From Corynebacterium pilosum DSM 20521 = CIP 103422 (GTDB lineage Bacteria > Actinomycetota > Actinomycetes > Mycobacteriales > Mycobacteriaceae), in contig NZ_KB892450.1 of NCBI RefSeq assembly GCF_000373805.1, positions 132,515-189,599 on the forward strand: 57,085 nt of DNA. The letters are read 5' to 3'. Positions 9,029 to 17,608 of the stretch are shown here, piece by piece (within the stretch, counting starts at the first letter, position 1; each line of letters starts with the position of its first letter). Both the position numbers and the translations under genes were made by a program. The notes below the pieces were generated by a model. It worked only from the letters and a program-made list of their open reading frames with translations. It did no database searches and had not been told where the DNA came from.

Positions 9029-10700
9029 CGGTCCCCACCTCCGCAGCAGCCGCGCGCTGTTCTTCCGAGGAGGTTCCAGCCACCAGTGGTGCCAGCACCT
9101 CGTTGTAGCGCGCCTGTTCGTCGTCGTAAAGCGCAGCCAGGCGCTGGTCGAGGTCCTCGCGCGCCCACTTGGCCATGCGGCGGACGGTGTCCTCGCCAAA
9201 AATGGTTTCCAGCAGTTTCTGCCCCACCACGGCGGAGCCGCCGGCAATCGCCAGCTCGCCGCCGGTCAGGCCGGCCGTGGAGGCAAAGACCACCAGCATG
9301 AGCGCGACGGTCACCACGTTCAGGCCCAGCGAGAGCACACGCGCGCGCATGCGCTTTTCGCCGGCGGTGTCTTGAATATGTTCCATCAGCGCGGACTGCC
9401 ACTCGCGCACAAGGTGCGACGCCCGCTCGGAGAGGTCATCGCTTGACGACGACAGCGCGGGGTCAGCCTCGGCGCGCAACTGTGGTGCCACCTGGCCCAG
9501 ATGTGACCAGGTGCGGGTGGCAGCGGTGTCGCCCGCATCGACGATGACGGCGTGCAGGCCGGTCTCGATCTCCGTTTCCACCTCTTGCACCGGGGCCGGC
9601 TGACCGGTGAAGAAGCTGCCGATCCGGTCCACTGCCATGGAATACCAGCGCTCGATGGTGCGAAAAGCGTCGGAAGTGCCGACGAAGTCCTGCCAGCGTT
9701 GCAGGACCTCGGTGCGCAGCAATTTGCCGTCGCTGGTGGCCTCGATGACGTGCTGGGTTGCACGCGAGTAGGTCGCCTCGATGGCCTCACCCAGCTGGGC
9801 GGCGAACTGTTCGTTGTTCTCCTTCTGTGCTACCACGTCGTCGACACGCGTCAAGAGCGTACGCAGCGCACCCTGTACGGTCTTGGCGGCGATCGCGCGG
9901 CGTGCCGACGCATCACCGGCCAGATGCTGAAGGTGCTCGCGAATGGGGGCGATGGGGGCGTCGGGAAGGAAGGTATCAAAATCGATGATGTAGGGGACCA
10001 CGAACATGGTGGAATGACCCAGGCCGGCATCCTTCATCATGCGGCGCAGGTCCGCGGGGACGGTGGCCATCGAATCCTCGTCCACGCGGTTCAGGATGAC
10101 GATGACCTCGATGTTGCGCCCGGCGGCATCATTAAGGAAGTTCCACACCAGCTGGTCGGCATAACGCGCCGGGGTAGTCACAAATACCCACAAATCGGCG
10201 GCGGCCAGTAGTTGGGAAGCCAGCGCGCGGTTCTTGTCGTCGATGGAATCAAAGTCCGGCGCATCCAGAAGAGCGAGGCCTTGGTCGACGGCATCGGTCG
10301 TCGCTATGCGCAGCGAAGTAGCTTCCGCATTGGCGGCCGGCGCGCCCTGCTCGCGGGCCAGGCCGGGTAGAACGTGCGGGGAGTTGAACCACTCCTGGTC
10401 CGCCGGATTGGCGACAAGCACCGGCTGGCGGGTGGTGGGGCGGATCACTCCCGACGTGGTCACCTGCGTGCCGACGATCGCATTGACCAGCGTGGACTTG
10501 CCAGAGCCGGTCGACCCACCCACGACGGCCAGCAGCGGGGCGTCGATGTTGGCCAGACGGGGCAGGATGTAATCGTCAAGCTGGGCGACGATGGCTCGCG
10601 CCTCGGCTTCGGCCTCTGGGGAGGTGGGAAGCGTGGCGGCTGCCATCGTGTCGCGCAAGTGCTCGACGGAGGAATATGACAAGGAGTTCACGCACCCCAT
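9021..10700 (-). CDS. Membrane-anchored dynamin/Era-like GTPase (proximal of pair)
   Basis: About 559 residues. G1 loop GSTGSGKS (about 62-69), G3 DAPDFD and G4 NRVDED are visible, and a hydrophobic region (VVTVALMLVVFASTAGL) lies near the C-terminus before a charged helix. Partner of the downstream GTPase, translated with an 8-bp overlap. The start is uncertain: ATG at 10700 is chosen, but 10724, 10646 or the far 10772 are possible because no strong ribosome binding site is seen. The shared architecture of the two suggests a heteromeric membrane-remodelling or stress GTPase; this is inference. Confidence 0.78.
   Translation of the reverse strand: MGCVNSLSYSSVEHLRDTMAAATLPTSPEAEAEARAIVAQLDDYILPRLANIDAPLLAVVGGSTGSGKSTLVNAIVGTQVTTSGVIRPTTRQPVLVANPADQEWFNSPHVLPGLAREQGAPAANAEATSLRIATTDAVDQGLALLDAPDFDSIDDKNRALASQLLAAADLWVFVTTPARYADQLVWNFLNDAAGRNIEVIVILNRVDEDSMATVPADLRRMMKDAGLGHSTMFVVPYIIDFDTFLPDAPIAPIREHLQHLAGDASARRAIAAKTVQGALRTLLTRVDDVVAQKENNEQFAAQLGEAIEATYSRATQHVIEATSDGKLLRTEVLQRWQDFVGTSDAFRTIERWYSMAVDRIGSFFTGQPAPVQEVETEIETGLHAVIVDAGDTAATRTWSHLGQVAPQLRAEADPALSSSSDDLSERASHLVREWQSALMEHIQDTAGEKRMRARVLSLGLNVVTVALMLVVFASTAGLTGGELAIAGGSAVVGQKLLETIFGEDTVRRMAKWAREDLDQRLAALYDDEQARYNEVLAPLVAGTSSEEQRAAAAEVGTDV
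9440..9452 (+). repeat. CGCTTNNCGACGA element (spacer GA), in GTPase gene
   Basis: Perfect copy inside the proximal GTPase gene, antisense to it; on the coding strand it encodes part of a serine run (SSSSD). Confidence 0.8.
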
Positions 10701-10772
10701 TGTTGCAGAGGCCAGGGGTGTCATGGTGGAAGAGATTGCCGACGGCTTACCCAACCTGGTTGAATAAGTCAT

Positions 10773-11633
10773 ATGAAGACCTCGTCGTCACGCGTGCTCA
10801 CCCTGGTCCTAGTCATCGTTCTCGCCGTCGTAGCTATCGCCGCAGTGTGGTGGTGGACGAACCGAGAGGGACCAACACCGGAGCAGCGCGCCGCCGCGGA
10901 AGTGGCGGCCACTGAAGAAGCCGCGGAGCATGACCTGGCGGACGTGAACGTCACCCTGGACACGGAAGTGAAAACGAACGCGTGGCGCGGCGTGACCTCA
11001 CGAGCCAACGTGGCCCCCGATGATGCGGAGGCGATCACCGCAGCAGCAGACTTCCTGGTCAGCCGCTGGTCCGACGACCCCAAGGACCCGTCCTACTTCA
11101 CCGGGTGGATTATCTCGGAGAACCCTCCGACCAGCTACCAGGTGGACCCGCGGGCCGATAATGAGTGGATCGTCGGCCTGCTTGCCGACCCCATCGAGGG
11201 GGTCTCGGACGTGTCCGTGGTGATCAACAACGCCGATACGGGCGAGGGGAACCGCTCCGACAGGATCGACCTGACCCCGATGGTGAACTGGGCCGAACTA
11301 GCGAAGTCCGATCAGCGCATCGAGGAGATCGTCGAAACGTTCGTGCCTTATTATGACGCGCAGCCGTTCATCAACCTCCAGGATGAGGAGGGGACGGGGC
11401 CAAAGCTGAGCCTGCAGCGCGCGACCCCAGACATGGTCAGCCCGGCGCTCGCGCTCATGGCGGCGCTGGAGGCGGAAGATGATTTCGAACAGGTCTCGCT
11501 CGTCGCCGTCCGCGACAATGGCGGGCAGCGTGAAGTGGAGATCAAGTTCCGGAATGACACACCGAGCATTCCGCGCGAGCGGGTGCAGGAGCTTATCGAC
11601 GACTACCTGCCGGAAGCCACGCTAGTGGGGTAG
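10773..11633 (+). CDS. Membrane-anchored extracytoplasmic protein, unknown function
   Basis: 286 residues. A single N-terminal hydrophobic helix (about residues 8-28, ending VWWWTN) without a lipobox is followed by an alanine/glutamate-rich linker and a mixed acidic domain, so the protein is probably tethered outside the membrane. I recognise no family. It is divergent from the GTPase pair (starts nearly touch) and precedes rplN by about 180 bp. A regulatory or structural link with the GTPases is possible but only positional. Confidence 0.7.
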   Translation: MKTSSSRVLTLVLVIVLAVVAIAAVWWWTNREGPTPEQRAAAEVAATEEAAEHDLADVNVTLDTEVKTNAWRGVTSRANVAPDDAEAITAAADFLVSRWSDDPKDPSYFTGWIISENPPTSYQVDPRADNEWIVGLLADPIEGVSDVSVVINNADTGEGNRSDRIDLTPMVNWAELAKSDQRIEEIVETFVPYYDAQPFINLQDEEGTGPKLSLQRATPDMVSPALALMAALEAEDDFEQVSLVAVRDNGGQREVEIKFRNDTPSIPRERVQELIDDYLPEATLVG

Positions 11634-11642
11634 TTGGGGGAT

Positions 11643-11673
11643 TTGGTTTCCTGGGTGCTTCGTGGTTTAATAT
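11643..11673 (+). promoter_or_regulatory. Possible promoter for rplN-rplX-rplE
   Basis: TTGGTT at 11643-11648 and TAATAT at 11668-11673 with a 19-bp spacer, about 145 bp upstream of rplN. A promoter is expected here because the S10 terminator and antisense genes cut rplN off from rpsJ. Spacing is longer than ideal. Confidence 0.4.
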
Positions 11674-11816
11674 CCGAGTTGTCTGTGCTGGTCGGCACGA
11701 GGCGTTGATTTCCGAGCGCCGCTGCTGATCCGTGACATGCCAGGCATCGAAAGACATTGACCACGTGCGTTCTGGACGGAAATCAGGCGCACATTAATCC
11801 AGGTCAGGAGACCATA

Positions 11817-12185
11817 GTGATTCAGAAAGAATCGCGTCTGAAGGTCGCCGACAACACCGGTGCGCGTGAAATTCAGTGCATCCGTGTCCTCGGTGGATCT
11901 GTTCGACGCTTCGCCGGCATCGGCGACACCATCGTGGCTTCCGTGAAGGAAGCAGCCCCAGGCGGCAACGCCAAGCAGGGCGAGATTGTCCGCGCTGTGA
12001 TCGTTCGCGCAAAGAAGGAAACCCGTCGCCCAGACGGCTCCTATATCTCTTTCGACGAGAACGCAGCAGTCCTTATCAAGAATGACAATGAGCCACGCGG
12101 CACCCGTATCTTCGGCCCGGTTGCTCGTGAACTTCGCGACAAGAAGTTCATGAAGATCGTGTCTCTCGCACCGGAGGTGATCTAG
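11817..12185 (+). CDS. rplN: 50S ribosomal protein L14
   Basis: 122 residues, the standard L14 length, when begun at GTG 11817 ([18 protein letters not shown]). The ribosome binding site AGGTCAGGAG stands just before it; the in-frame extension upstream to 11757 is not supported. L14 lies at the subunit interface. First gene of the rplN-rplX-rplE block. Confidence 0.96.
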   Translation: MIQKESRLKVADNTGAREIQCIRVLGGSVRRFAGIGDTIVASVKEAAPGGNAKQGEIVRAVIVRAKKETRRPDGSYISFDENAAVLIKNDNEPRGTRIFGPVARELRDKKFMKIVSLAPEVI

Positions 12186-12189
12186 TCAC

Positions 12190-12504
12190 ATGAAGATCAA
12201 AAAGGGTGACATGGTCCAGGTAATTTCTGGCCCAGACAAGGGCGCACAGGGCAAGGTCATCGAGGCCTACCCGAAGCGCGAGAAGGTCCTCGTTGAGGGC
12301 GTTAACCGCATCAAGAAGCACGTTGCCAACTCCGCTACTGAGCGTGGCGCTGAGTCCGGCGGCATCGTGACCCAGGAGGCTCCGATCCACGTGTCCAACG
12401 TGATGATCCTGGACTCCGACGGCACCCCGACCCGCGTCGGCTTCCGCTTCGATGAAGACGGCAAGAAGGTTCGCGTTGCCAAGTCGAACGGGAAGGACAT
12501 CTAA
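12190..12504 (+). CDS. rplX: 50S ribosomal protein L24
   Basis: 104 residues with the KOW motif [19 protein letters not shown] near the N-terminus, defining L24, an assembly initiator of the 50S subunit. Starts 4 bp after rplN. Confidence 0.96.
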   Translation: MKIKKGDMVQVISGPDKGAQGKVIEAYPKREKVLVEGVNRIKKHVANSATERGAESGGIVTQEAPIHVSNVMILDSDGTPTRVGFRFDEDGKKVRVAKSNGKDI

Positions 12505-12505
12505 G

Positions 12506-13084
12506 ATGGCTGACAATTACACCCCTCGCCTGAAGACTCGCTACAAGGAAGAAATCCGCGGCAAGATGGGCGAAGAGTTCGGTTATGACAACATCATGCA
12601 GGTCCCAGGCCTGACCAAGATCGTGGTCAACATGGGTGTCGGCGACGCTGCTCGCGACTCCAAGGTGATCAACGGTGCACTGGAGGATCTGACGGCTATT
12701 ACCGGCCAGAAGCCTCAGCTGCGTCGTGCAAAGACCTCTATCGCAAACTTCAAGCTGCGTGAGGGTATGCCGATCGGCGCGAAGGTCACCCTGCGTGGCG
12801 ACCGCATGTGGGAGTTCCTGGACCGTCTGCTGACCGTGGCACTGCCACGTATCCGCGACTTCCGCGGCCTGAGCGATCAGCAGTTCGACGGCCACGGTAA
12901 CTACACCTTCGGCCTGACCGAGCAGACCATGTTCTACGAGATCGACGTTGACAAGATCGACCGCCCACGCGGTATGGATATCACCGTCGTGACCACCGCG
13001 ACCAACAATGACGAAGGCCGCGCGCTGCTGCGCCACCTTGGCTTCCCATTTAAGGACAAGGACGGCAAGATGCAGCAGGCGTAA
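12506..13084 (+). CDS. rplE: 50S ribosomal protein L5
   Basis: 192 residues from ATG 12506, one base after the rplX stop; a frame extending back to 12452 overlaps rplX and is not supported. Core motifs include [11 protein letters not shown] and the C-terminal [14 protein letters not shown]5 binds 5S rRNA. The gene that usually follows (rpsN, S14) is absent here. Confidence 0.96.
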   Translation: MADNYTPRLKTRYKEEIRGKMGEEFGYDNIMQVPGLTKIVVNMGVGDAARDSKVINGALEDLTAITGQKPQLRRAKTSIANFKLREGMPIGAKVTLRGDRMWEFLDRLLTVALPRIRDFRGLSDQQFDGHGNYTFGLTEQTMFYEIDVDKIDRPRGMDITVVTTATNNDEGRALLRHLGFPFKDKDGKMQQA

Positions 13085-13118
13085 TCGCTTTGACGATTAC
13101 GGAGAGCCTGACGCTTTT

Positions 13119-13131
13119 CGCTTAACGACGA
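13119..13131 (+). repeat. CGCTTNNCGACGA element (spacer AA), rplE 3' end
   Basis: Perfect copy directly abutting the rplE terminator stem, sense orientation. A degenerate copy (CGCTTTGACGAT) follows the rplE stop at 13086. Confidence 0.82.
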
Positions 13132-13165
13132 ACGCCCACCAGATCTTATTCTGGTGGGCGTTTTT
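13131..13165 (+). terminator. Intrinsic terminator after rplE
   Basis: Perfect 12-bp stem AACGCCCACCAG / CTGGTGGGCGTT with an 8-base loop and a T run. Ends the rplN-rplX-rplE transcript before the formate module. Confidence 0.92.
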
Positions 13166-13434
13166 CGTGCCTCGTAGAAGATAGCTGCACTGCTTAAGGT
13201 GCCCAAAAGATTCATAAATCAATAGGTGCAAAAACGCAAATAAATGCCTACTTACGCCGTAGGTTCGTTTCTATGCGTCAAGTATTCACGCAAATAGGCT
13301 AGTTTAAATGCATAAGCGCAGGTAGGGGAAGTTTTCAATATGGTGTTTTTAATGGGTGCGGGTTATTATTTACCAGAGTAAATTCTGGGCGCCTTCGATA
13401 GGGGTGCCCCTGACAGCCTGAAGGAAGTGCACGT
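13166..13434 (+). promoter_or_regulatory. AT-rich upstream region of the formate channel gene
   Basis: About 270 bp, clearly AT-richer than its surroundings, between the rplE terminator and the channel gene. It contains a small hairpin CCAGA-N6-TCTGG (about 13374-13389) about 45 bp before the start codon and several TA-rich hexamers. I cannot single out one promoter. The size suggests regulated expression. Confidence 0.4.
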
Positions 13435-14223
13435 ATGGCATTGAATGATATCGCCGAGAGCGGCGTAAACAAGAAAATCGAATTGATGGACCATGACCTT
13501 GGTCGGTTTGCCATCCGCGCCGTCCTGGCTGGCATCTACCTCACCCTAGGCACCGCTTTCGCCGGCGTGGCGGGCCAGGCCGTTGAATCCGCCGTACCGG
13601 GCCACGGCTTGGGTGCGTTGGTCTTCGCACTCTTCTTCGGGCTGGGACTGTTCTCCATTGTCATCCTGAACGCGGAGCTGGCAACCGGCAACATGATGTT
13701 CGCCTCCTATGGCGCCACCACCAAGCAGATCGGCTGGGGCAAGGGCATCTGGTTCGTCGTGCTGACCACCATCTTCAACCTGGTCGGTGCGCTGCTGGTT
13801 GGACTGCTGATGAGCCAGACAGCCAAGCTGGGCAGCATGGACAGCACCCACCTCATCGCCACGTTGTCTGAGGGCAAGCTGGACAAGAGTCCGTGGCACG
13901 CCTTCATCGAGGCAGTGGGCGCTAACTTCGTGGTCAACATGGCCATCGTCGGTGCGCTGTTCGCCAAGGACTTCGTGTCCAAGTTCTTTGTCATCGTTCC
14001 GATCATCGCCATCTTCGTCGGCCTGGGCCTGGAGCACGTTATCGCGAACTTCTCGCTGATGTCGATCACCATGTTTGCCGATTCCGTACCGGAGAACTTC
14101 ACCGTCGGCAATATCGCCATCAACTGGTTGATGGTGTGGTTGGGCAACTTTGTTGGCGGCGGCCTGCTGATCGGCGGCGTCTACGCGTGGCTGAATAAGA
14201 CCAAGTACGTCTACAAGGACTAG
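13435..14223 (+). CDS. Formate/nitrite transporter (FNT family channel)
   Basis: 262 residues, six hydrophobic segments, and FNT hallmarks: GIYLTLGTAFAG in TM1, an N-A-E-L-A-T-G-N-M loop (FNT omega-loop region) and GNFVGGGLLIGGVYAWL in the last helix. FNT channels are pentamers that move formate, nitrite or hydrosulfide with protons. The position next to fdhD and fdhF makes formate the likely substrate, so focA-like function is favoured over nirC; this is contextual. GAAGGAAG precedes the ATG. Confidence 0.9.
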   Translation: MALNDIAESGVNKKIELMDHDLGRFAIRAVLAGIYLTLGTAFAGVAGQAVESAVPGHGLGALVFALFFGLGLFSIVILNAELATGNMMFASYGATTKQIGWGKGIWFVVLTTIFNLVGALLVGLLMSQTAKLGSMDSTHLIATLSEGKLDKSPWHAFIEAVGANFVVNMAIVGALFAKDFVSKFFVIVPIIAIFVGLGLEHVIANFSLMSITMFADSVPENFTVGNIAINWLMVWLGNFVGGGLLIGGVYAWLNKTKYVYKD

Positions 14224-14246
14224 GACTAAGCCTAGGTTTCGACAAG

Positions 14247-14290
14247 ACCGCTTGTGCCCCCAGAACCTCGGGGCACAGGCGGTTTACTTC
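14247..14290 (+). terminator. Likely terminator after the formate channel gene
   Basis: 14-bp stem ACCGCTTGTGCCCC / GGGGCACAGGCGGT (one G-U pair) with a 9-base loop, followed by a weak T tract (TTTACTT). Confidence 0.75.
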
Positions 14291-14306
14291 TGCCCGCACA
14301 GCAGAG

Positions 14307-14344
14307 TTATCCACAAGCGATCGTCGAAAAGCGAGTTATCCACA
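14307..14344. promoter_or_regulatory. Two perfect DnaA boxes flanking a 13-bp repeat
   Basis: TTATCCACA occurs at 14307-14315 and 14336-14344, same orientation, 29 bp apart, each within a direct repeat GAGTTATCCACA. Between them lies a perfect TCGTCGAAAAGCG element. The E. coli-type DnaA box consensus is matched exactly by both. They lie about 100 bp upstream of the DUF2786 gene. DnaA-dependent regulation or DnaA titration is possible. Confidence 0.6.
14321..14333 (-). repeat. CGCTTNNCGACGA element (spacer TT), between DnaA boxes
   Basis: Perfect copy (reads TCGTCGAAAAGCG on the + strand), exactly between the two DnaA boxes. Confidence 0.8.
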
Positions 14345-14441
14345 GGTTTCAAAGGCCTGCGACGCACGTGATGTCAAAGTGTTGTACGAATAGGAAGTAG
14401 CGACAAGCAGTCGTCTTACAACAACACCATCGGGGGGAACG

Positions 14442-15155
14442 ATGAACTCAATCGACAAGATCAAACAACGTGTTCAAAAACTACTGAATCAAGCCGCAGA
14501 CCGGCAGGGGACCCCGGAGGGGGAGGTGTTCTACACCAAGGCGTTCGAGCTGATGGCTACCTACGGTTTCGACGAGCGCGATCTTGACCACGCCGACGAC
14601 GGCGACGCTGTCGCCATGGAAAAGGTGGACCTCAGCGGAGCCTACACGGACATGCAGGCCCAGCTTCTGTCCGCACTGGCGGTCTCACTGCACTGCGAGG
14701 CGCTATCCGTGGGTGTGCGCAACTCCACGAAAGTGCGTCAGGTGATGGTGTTCGGCTTGCGCCGCCACGTGGATCGCTTACTGCTGCTGTTTAGCATGCT
14801 CATGCCCCAGATGCTGGCGGGCGCCCAAGACCAGCCGCGGGACCCCGACTATTCCATGGTAGTAGTGCGCCGATCTTTCATGTCGGGTTTTGCCTCGCAG
14901 GTGGCGGCCCGCCTGAAGGAAGCGGAGGAGACCGTTGCTTCGGCCTCGCAGGGCTACGAGATTGCGCTTATCGACGATGCCTCCCGCGCCACTGAAGCTC
15001 GCGACAATTTCCTCTTCGAGAACAATCTGAAGGCGTCGGCGAAAAACTCGCAGCGCTCCATGAACGCCCATGCATACTTCAATGGCATGGACGCCGGGGA
15101 TATGAGCGATCTGGGCCAGACGCGGCTGCGGCAGCGTCCGGCGCTGCCGTCCTAG
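14442..15155 (+). CDS. DUF2786 domain protein
   Basis: 237 residues. The first 40 residues (IKQRVQKLLNQAADRQGTPE, then an AFELMATYGFDERDL helix) match DUF2786, a short helical domain in actinobacterial and phage-related proteins of unknown function. The remainder is mostly helical and soluble, with no catalytic motif I recognise. The ATG follows GGGGGGA. Its stop overlaps the stop of convergent fdhD by 4 bp. The upstream region has paired DnaA boxes, hinting at a link with DNA metabolism or the cell cycle. Confidence 0.75.
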   Translation: MNSIDKIKQRVQKLLNQAADRQGTPEGEVFYTKAFELMATYGFDERDLDHADDGDAVAMEKVDLSGAYTDMQAQLLSALAVSLHCEALSVGVRNSTKVRQVMVFGLRRHVDRLLLLFSMLMPQMLAGAQDQPRDPDYSMVVVRRSFMSGFASQVAARLKEAEETVASASQGYEIALIDDASRATEARDNFLFENNLKASAKNSQRSMNAHAYFNGMDAGDMSDLGQTRLRQRPALPS

Positions 15156-15979
15156 AGATCGATAAGTTCGCCGGAGTAGAGGTTGAACCGGCCTGGACGG
15201 GCAAAACCGACCAGCGCCATGTTCGCCTCGCGGGCGAGCTCCACGGCCAGGGAGGAGGCCGCGGACACCGCCACCAAGCCACCGAAACCGGCCATGACGG
15301 CCTTCTGCACCAATTCGAAGGAGGCGCGCGAGCTCATCACCAGGATGTGATCCTTCGCCGGCAGCAGGCCTTCCATAAGCATGTGGCCAATCACCTTGTC
15401 GGCGGCATTGTGGCGGCCTATGTCCTCGCGGATGACCACCGGGTTGCCCTCCAGGTCGAAAGCACCAGCGGCGTGGATGCCGCCGGTCTTGCGGAACTGC
15501 TGCTGCCCGTCCCGCAACTTCTCGGGGAGCTCCAACACCACGCGCGGATCCAGCTGGATCGGGCTGATCGGGTTGTGCGCCTTGCCCATAATCTCATCAA
15601 TCGAGGTGGTGCCGCACACCCCGCAGGCGCTGGTGGTCGTCGTTAAGCGAATAAACTCTGGGCCGATGGGCTGCTGGGTCAACAGGTTGAGCTCCAGCAC
15701 GTTATAGGTGTTCTGCCCATCGGGGCCGGTAGCGCCCGCGCAGTAGCGGGCCTCCGACACTTGGGCGGCATCGGTGATGATGCCTTCGCCGTAGAGCCAA
15801 CCGTGGGCCAGTTCGATATCGTGGCCCGGGGTCCGCATCGTGGTGGTCAGGGTTTGAGCACCGTTGCGGATTTCCAGCGGCTCTTCCACAGTGACACTGT
15901 CTGCACGGGTGTCAGTGGTGAATTGGTCGTCGTCAAGCGTGACCTTTGTGACGGCGAAATTGCGGGTAATGCGTCCCAC
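15152..15979 (-). CDS. fdhD: Formate dehydrogenase sulfurtransferase FdhD
   Basis: 275 residues. SACGVCG with Cys119 and Cys122 is the FdhD CXXC motif that carries sulfur from the cysteine desulfurase to the bis-MGD cofactor of formate dehydrogenase. Other family segments: TPGHDIELAHGWLYGEGII and EDIGRHNAADKVIG. GTG start at 15979 shares its first base with the stop of the DUF6457 gene, so the two are coupled. Two perfect 13-bp repeat elements lie inside this gene. In Corynebacterium glutamicum, fdhD (cg0616) is needed for formate oxidation. Confidence 0.96.
   Translation of the reverse strand: MGRITRNFAVTKVTLDDDQFTTDTRADSVTVEEPLEIRNGAQTLTTTMRTPGHDIELAHGWLYGEGIITDAAQVSEARYCAGATGPDGQNTYNVLELNLLTQQPIGPEFIRLTTTTSACGVCGTTSIDEIMGKAHNPISPIQLDPRVVLELPEKLRDGQQQFRKTGGIHAAGAFDLEGNPVVIREDIGRHNAADKVIGHMLMEGLLPAKDHILVMSSRASFELVQKAVMAGFGGLVAVSAASSLAVELAREANMALVGFARPGRFNLYSGELIDL
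15637..15649 (-). repeat. CGCTTNNCGACGA element (spacer AA), in fdhD
   Basis: Perfect copy, sense relative to fdhD, encoding RLTTT just before the CXXC motif. An 18-base core identical to this site recurs in eccD (45379-45396). Confidence 0.8.
15927..15939 (-). repeat. CGCTTNNCGACGA element (spacer GA), in fdhD
   Basis: Second perfect copy inside fdhD, sense orientation, encoding TLDDD near the N-terminus. Confidence 0.8.
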
Positions 15980-16272
15980 TAGTCCTGATACTCCTCTAGC
16001 GTTGCGTTAATCTTCGCGATGCGCTCGCGCACCGCCGCCGCCAGATCCTCCTCACTAGTACCCGCTGCCTGCGCCTGCCCGGTGGACAGGCCAACCAAAA
16101 ACGCGGTGACAGGCGCTGCAGGGCGTGAAGGGCCATGCGCGACGTTCTTCGTCAGGTCCAGCAGATCCCCCAGCACTGTACGGGTGAGCTCAGGGGAAAT
16201 CTGCAAAGTCTCTGATGCTTGGTTCAACCATTCGTTCGCGGACTTTATTTCTTGTGGGCTATCTTTCGCCAC
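15979..16272 (-). CDS. DUF6457 small protein, formate dehydrogenase accessory
   Basis: 97 residues from GTG 16272, which follows AGGAAAGG. The motif LDLTKNVAHGPSRPAAPVTA is typical of DUF6457, a small actinobacterial family found beside molybdenum-cofactor and formate dehydrogenase genes. The equivalent C. glutamicum gene (cg0617, between fdhD and fdhF) was reported as required for formate dehydrogenase activity. Frames extending upstream to 16626 only read through the amidohydrolase gene. Role as a maturation or complex partner is inferred from that context. Confidence 0.82.
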   Translation of the reverse strand: MAKDSPQEIKSANEWLNQASETLQISPELTRTVLGDLLDLTKNVAHGPSRPAAPVTAFLVGLSTGQAQAAGTSEEDLAAAVRERIAKINATLEEYQD

Positions 16273-16312
16273 GTTGTTTCCTTTCCTAGTAATAATGTTC
16301 AGAAATATGTTT

Positions 16313-17548
16313 CTAGCGCTTGCCGATAAGCCACGGCGCGCTAGCCACAATGATAGCTTCAGCGCCGCGGTCCAGAGTTGGCTGCATGTCGGGCGCAAAA
16401 GCTGGGTTGTGGTTTCCTGGCGCATTCGCCTGATCAGCGAAGCCGCCCAGGCCCCAGAACGTGTACGGGGTTCCCACCGCGTCCGGGATGATCGAGAAAT
16501 CCTCAGAGGCCGGCACTGGGTCCAAGTCCACGGACAGTTCGCCGAAGTATTCGTCGAAGGCGGCGCGGACGGACGTCGTGGCGTTCTCGTCGTTGTCGGT
16601 GAGCGGGTAGGTGTCGTAATACTCAAACTCAGGTGCCGCAGGGCAGCGGGCGCCCTCGCATTCAGCGCGGACCAGGCGCTCGATGGCCTCGCGCAGGTGG
16701 GCGCCCACCTTGTGATCGTAGGCGCGCGTGTTCACCAAGAGCTCGGCGGAATCCGGGATGATATTGGACTTCGTGCCCGCGTGGATCGCACCAACCGTGA
16801 CCACGGCTGTCTGGGCCGCAGCAACCTCGCGCGAGACAATGGTTTGCAGCTTTCCGACGATCGACGCCGCCGTCACCACCGGGTCCACGCCCAATTCCGG
16901 CATCGACCCGTGTGAGCCCTTGCCGTGGATGGTGATCTTGACAGAGAAGGCCGAGGACAATGTCGGCCCCACCCGCGTGCCCACCGCGCCGCCGGGCAGG
17001 GTGCCCAGGACGTGCTGGCCCAGATACACGTCGGGGGTGCCGATCAGCCTGGCGATGCCATCATCAACCATCGCGCGTGCCCCCGAGGCCGTCTCCTCCC
17101 CAGGCTGGAACACCGCAATGAAGGTGCCCGCCCACGCCTCCTTCGTGGCGTTGAGTGCCTCCACGGCGCCGAGCAGGCTCATGATGTGCACATCGTGGCC
17201 GCAGGCGTGCGCGACGGGGACCTCTTCGCCTGTGGCCTCGTCGACCTGCGTTGCCGTCGACGCATAATCCTTGCCCGAGTTCTCCTTCATCGGAAGGCCG
17301 TCGGTATCACCGCGCGAAGCGACGATCGGCCCGGTGCCGTTCTCGATGATCGCCACAACGCCCGTCTTCGCAACGGTGTGGTGGGTGATGCCCATGCGGT
17401 CGAGCTCTGCGCGGATACGGTCAGCCGTCGCGTACTCCTGCATTGACAACTCAGGGGACTGGTGGAATTGGGTGTACAGCTCTTCGCGGTGATCGCGGGT
17501 GGTGCCCAAGTGGTCGATGATGGGTTGGAGGGCGGTGCTCAGGCTCAT
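16313..17548 (-). CDS. M20 family amidohydrolase
   Basis: About 411 residues. M20D-type metal ligands are visible in HACGHD (around residue 115) and PGEE (around 150), with HGKGSHGSMPELGVDP in the dimerisation domain and PASEDFS near the C-terminus. The family hydrolyses N-acyl amino acids, hippurate and similar amides in the cytoplasm. ATG 17548 has AAAGGA at good spacing; ATG 17554, two codons earlier, is too close to it. It lies between fdhF and the DUF6457 gene on the same strand, an insertion in an otherwise conserved formate cluster. Confidence 0.88.
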   Translation of the reverse strand: MSLSTALQPIIDHLGTTRDHREELYTQFHQSPELSMQEYATADRIRAELDRMGITHHTVAKTGVVAIIENGTGPIVASRGDTDGLPMKENSGKDYASTATQVDEATGEEVPVAHACGHDVHIMSLLGAVEALNATKEAWAGTFIAVFQPGEETASGARAMVDDGIARLIGTPDVYLGQHVLGTLPGGAVGTRVGPTLSSAFSVKITIHGKGSHGSMPELGVDPVVTAASIVGKLQTIVSREVAAAQTAVVTVGAIHAGTKSNIIPDSAELLVNTRAYDHKVGAHLREAIERLVRAECEGARCPAAPEFEYYDTYPLTDNDENATTSVRAAFDEYFGELSVDLDPVPASEDFSIIPDAVGTPYTFWGLGGFADQANAPGNHNPAFAPDMQPTLDRGAEAIIVASAPWLIGKR

Positions 17549-17608
17549 GGTCATTCCTTTCTGTCCCCACTAGGTTACGCGTTAACAGATTCCCCCTAGA
17601 GACGACGA

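Noticed and set aside
13435..14223. Nitrite channel (NirC) for the FNT gene
   Set aside because: Cannot be excluded from sequence, but no nitrite reductase genes are present and formate genes adjoin it.
14307..14344. Chromosomal origin of replication
   Set aside because: Only two DnaA boxes, no AT-rich unwinding region, and no dnaA or dnaN nearby.
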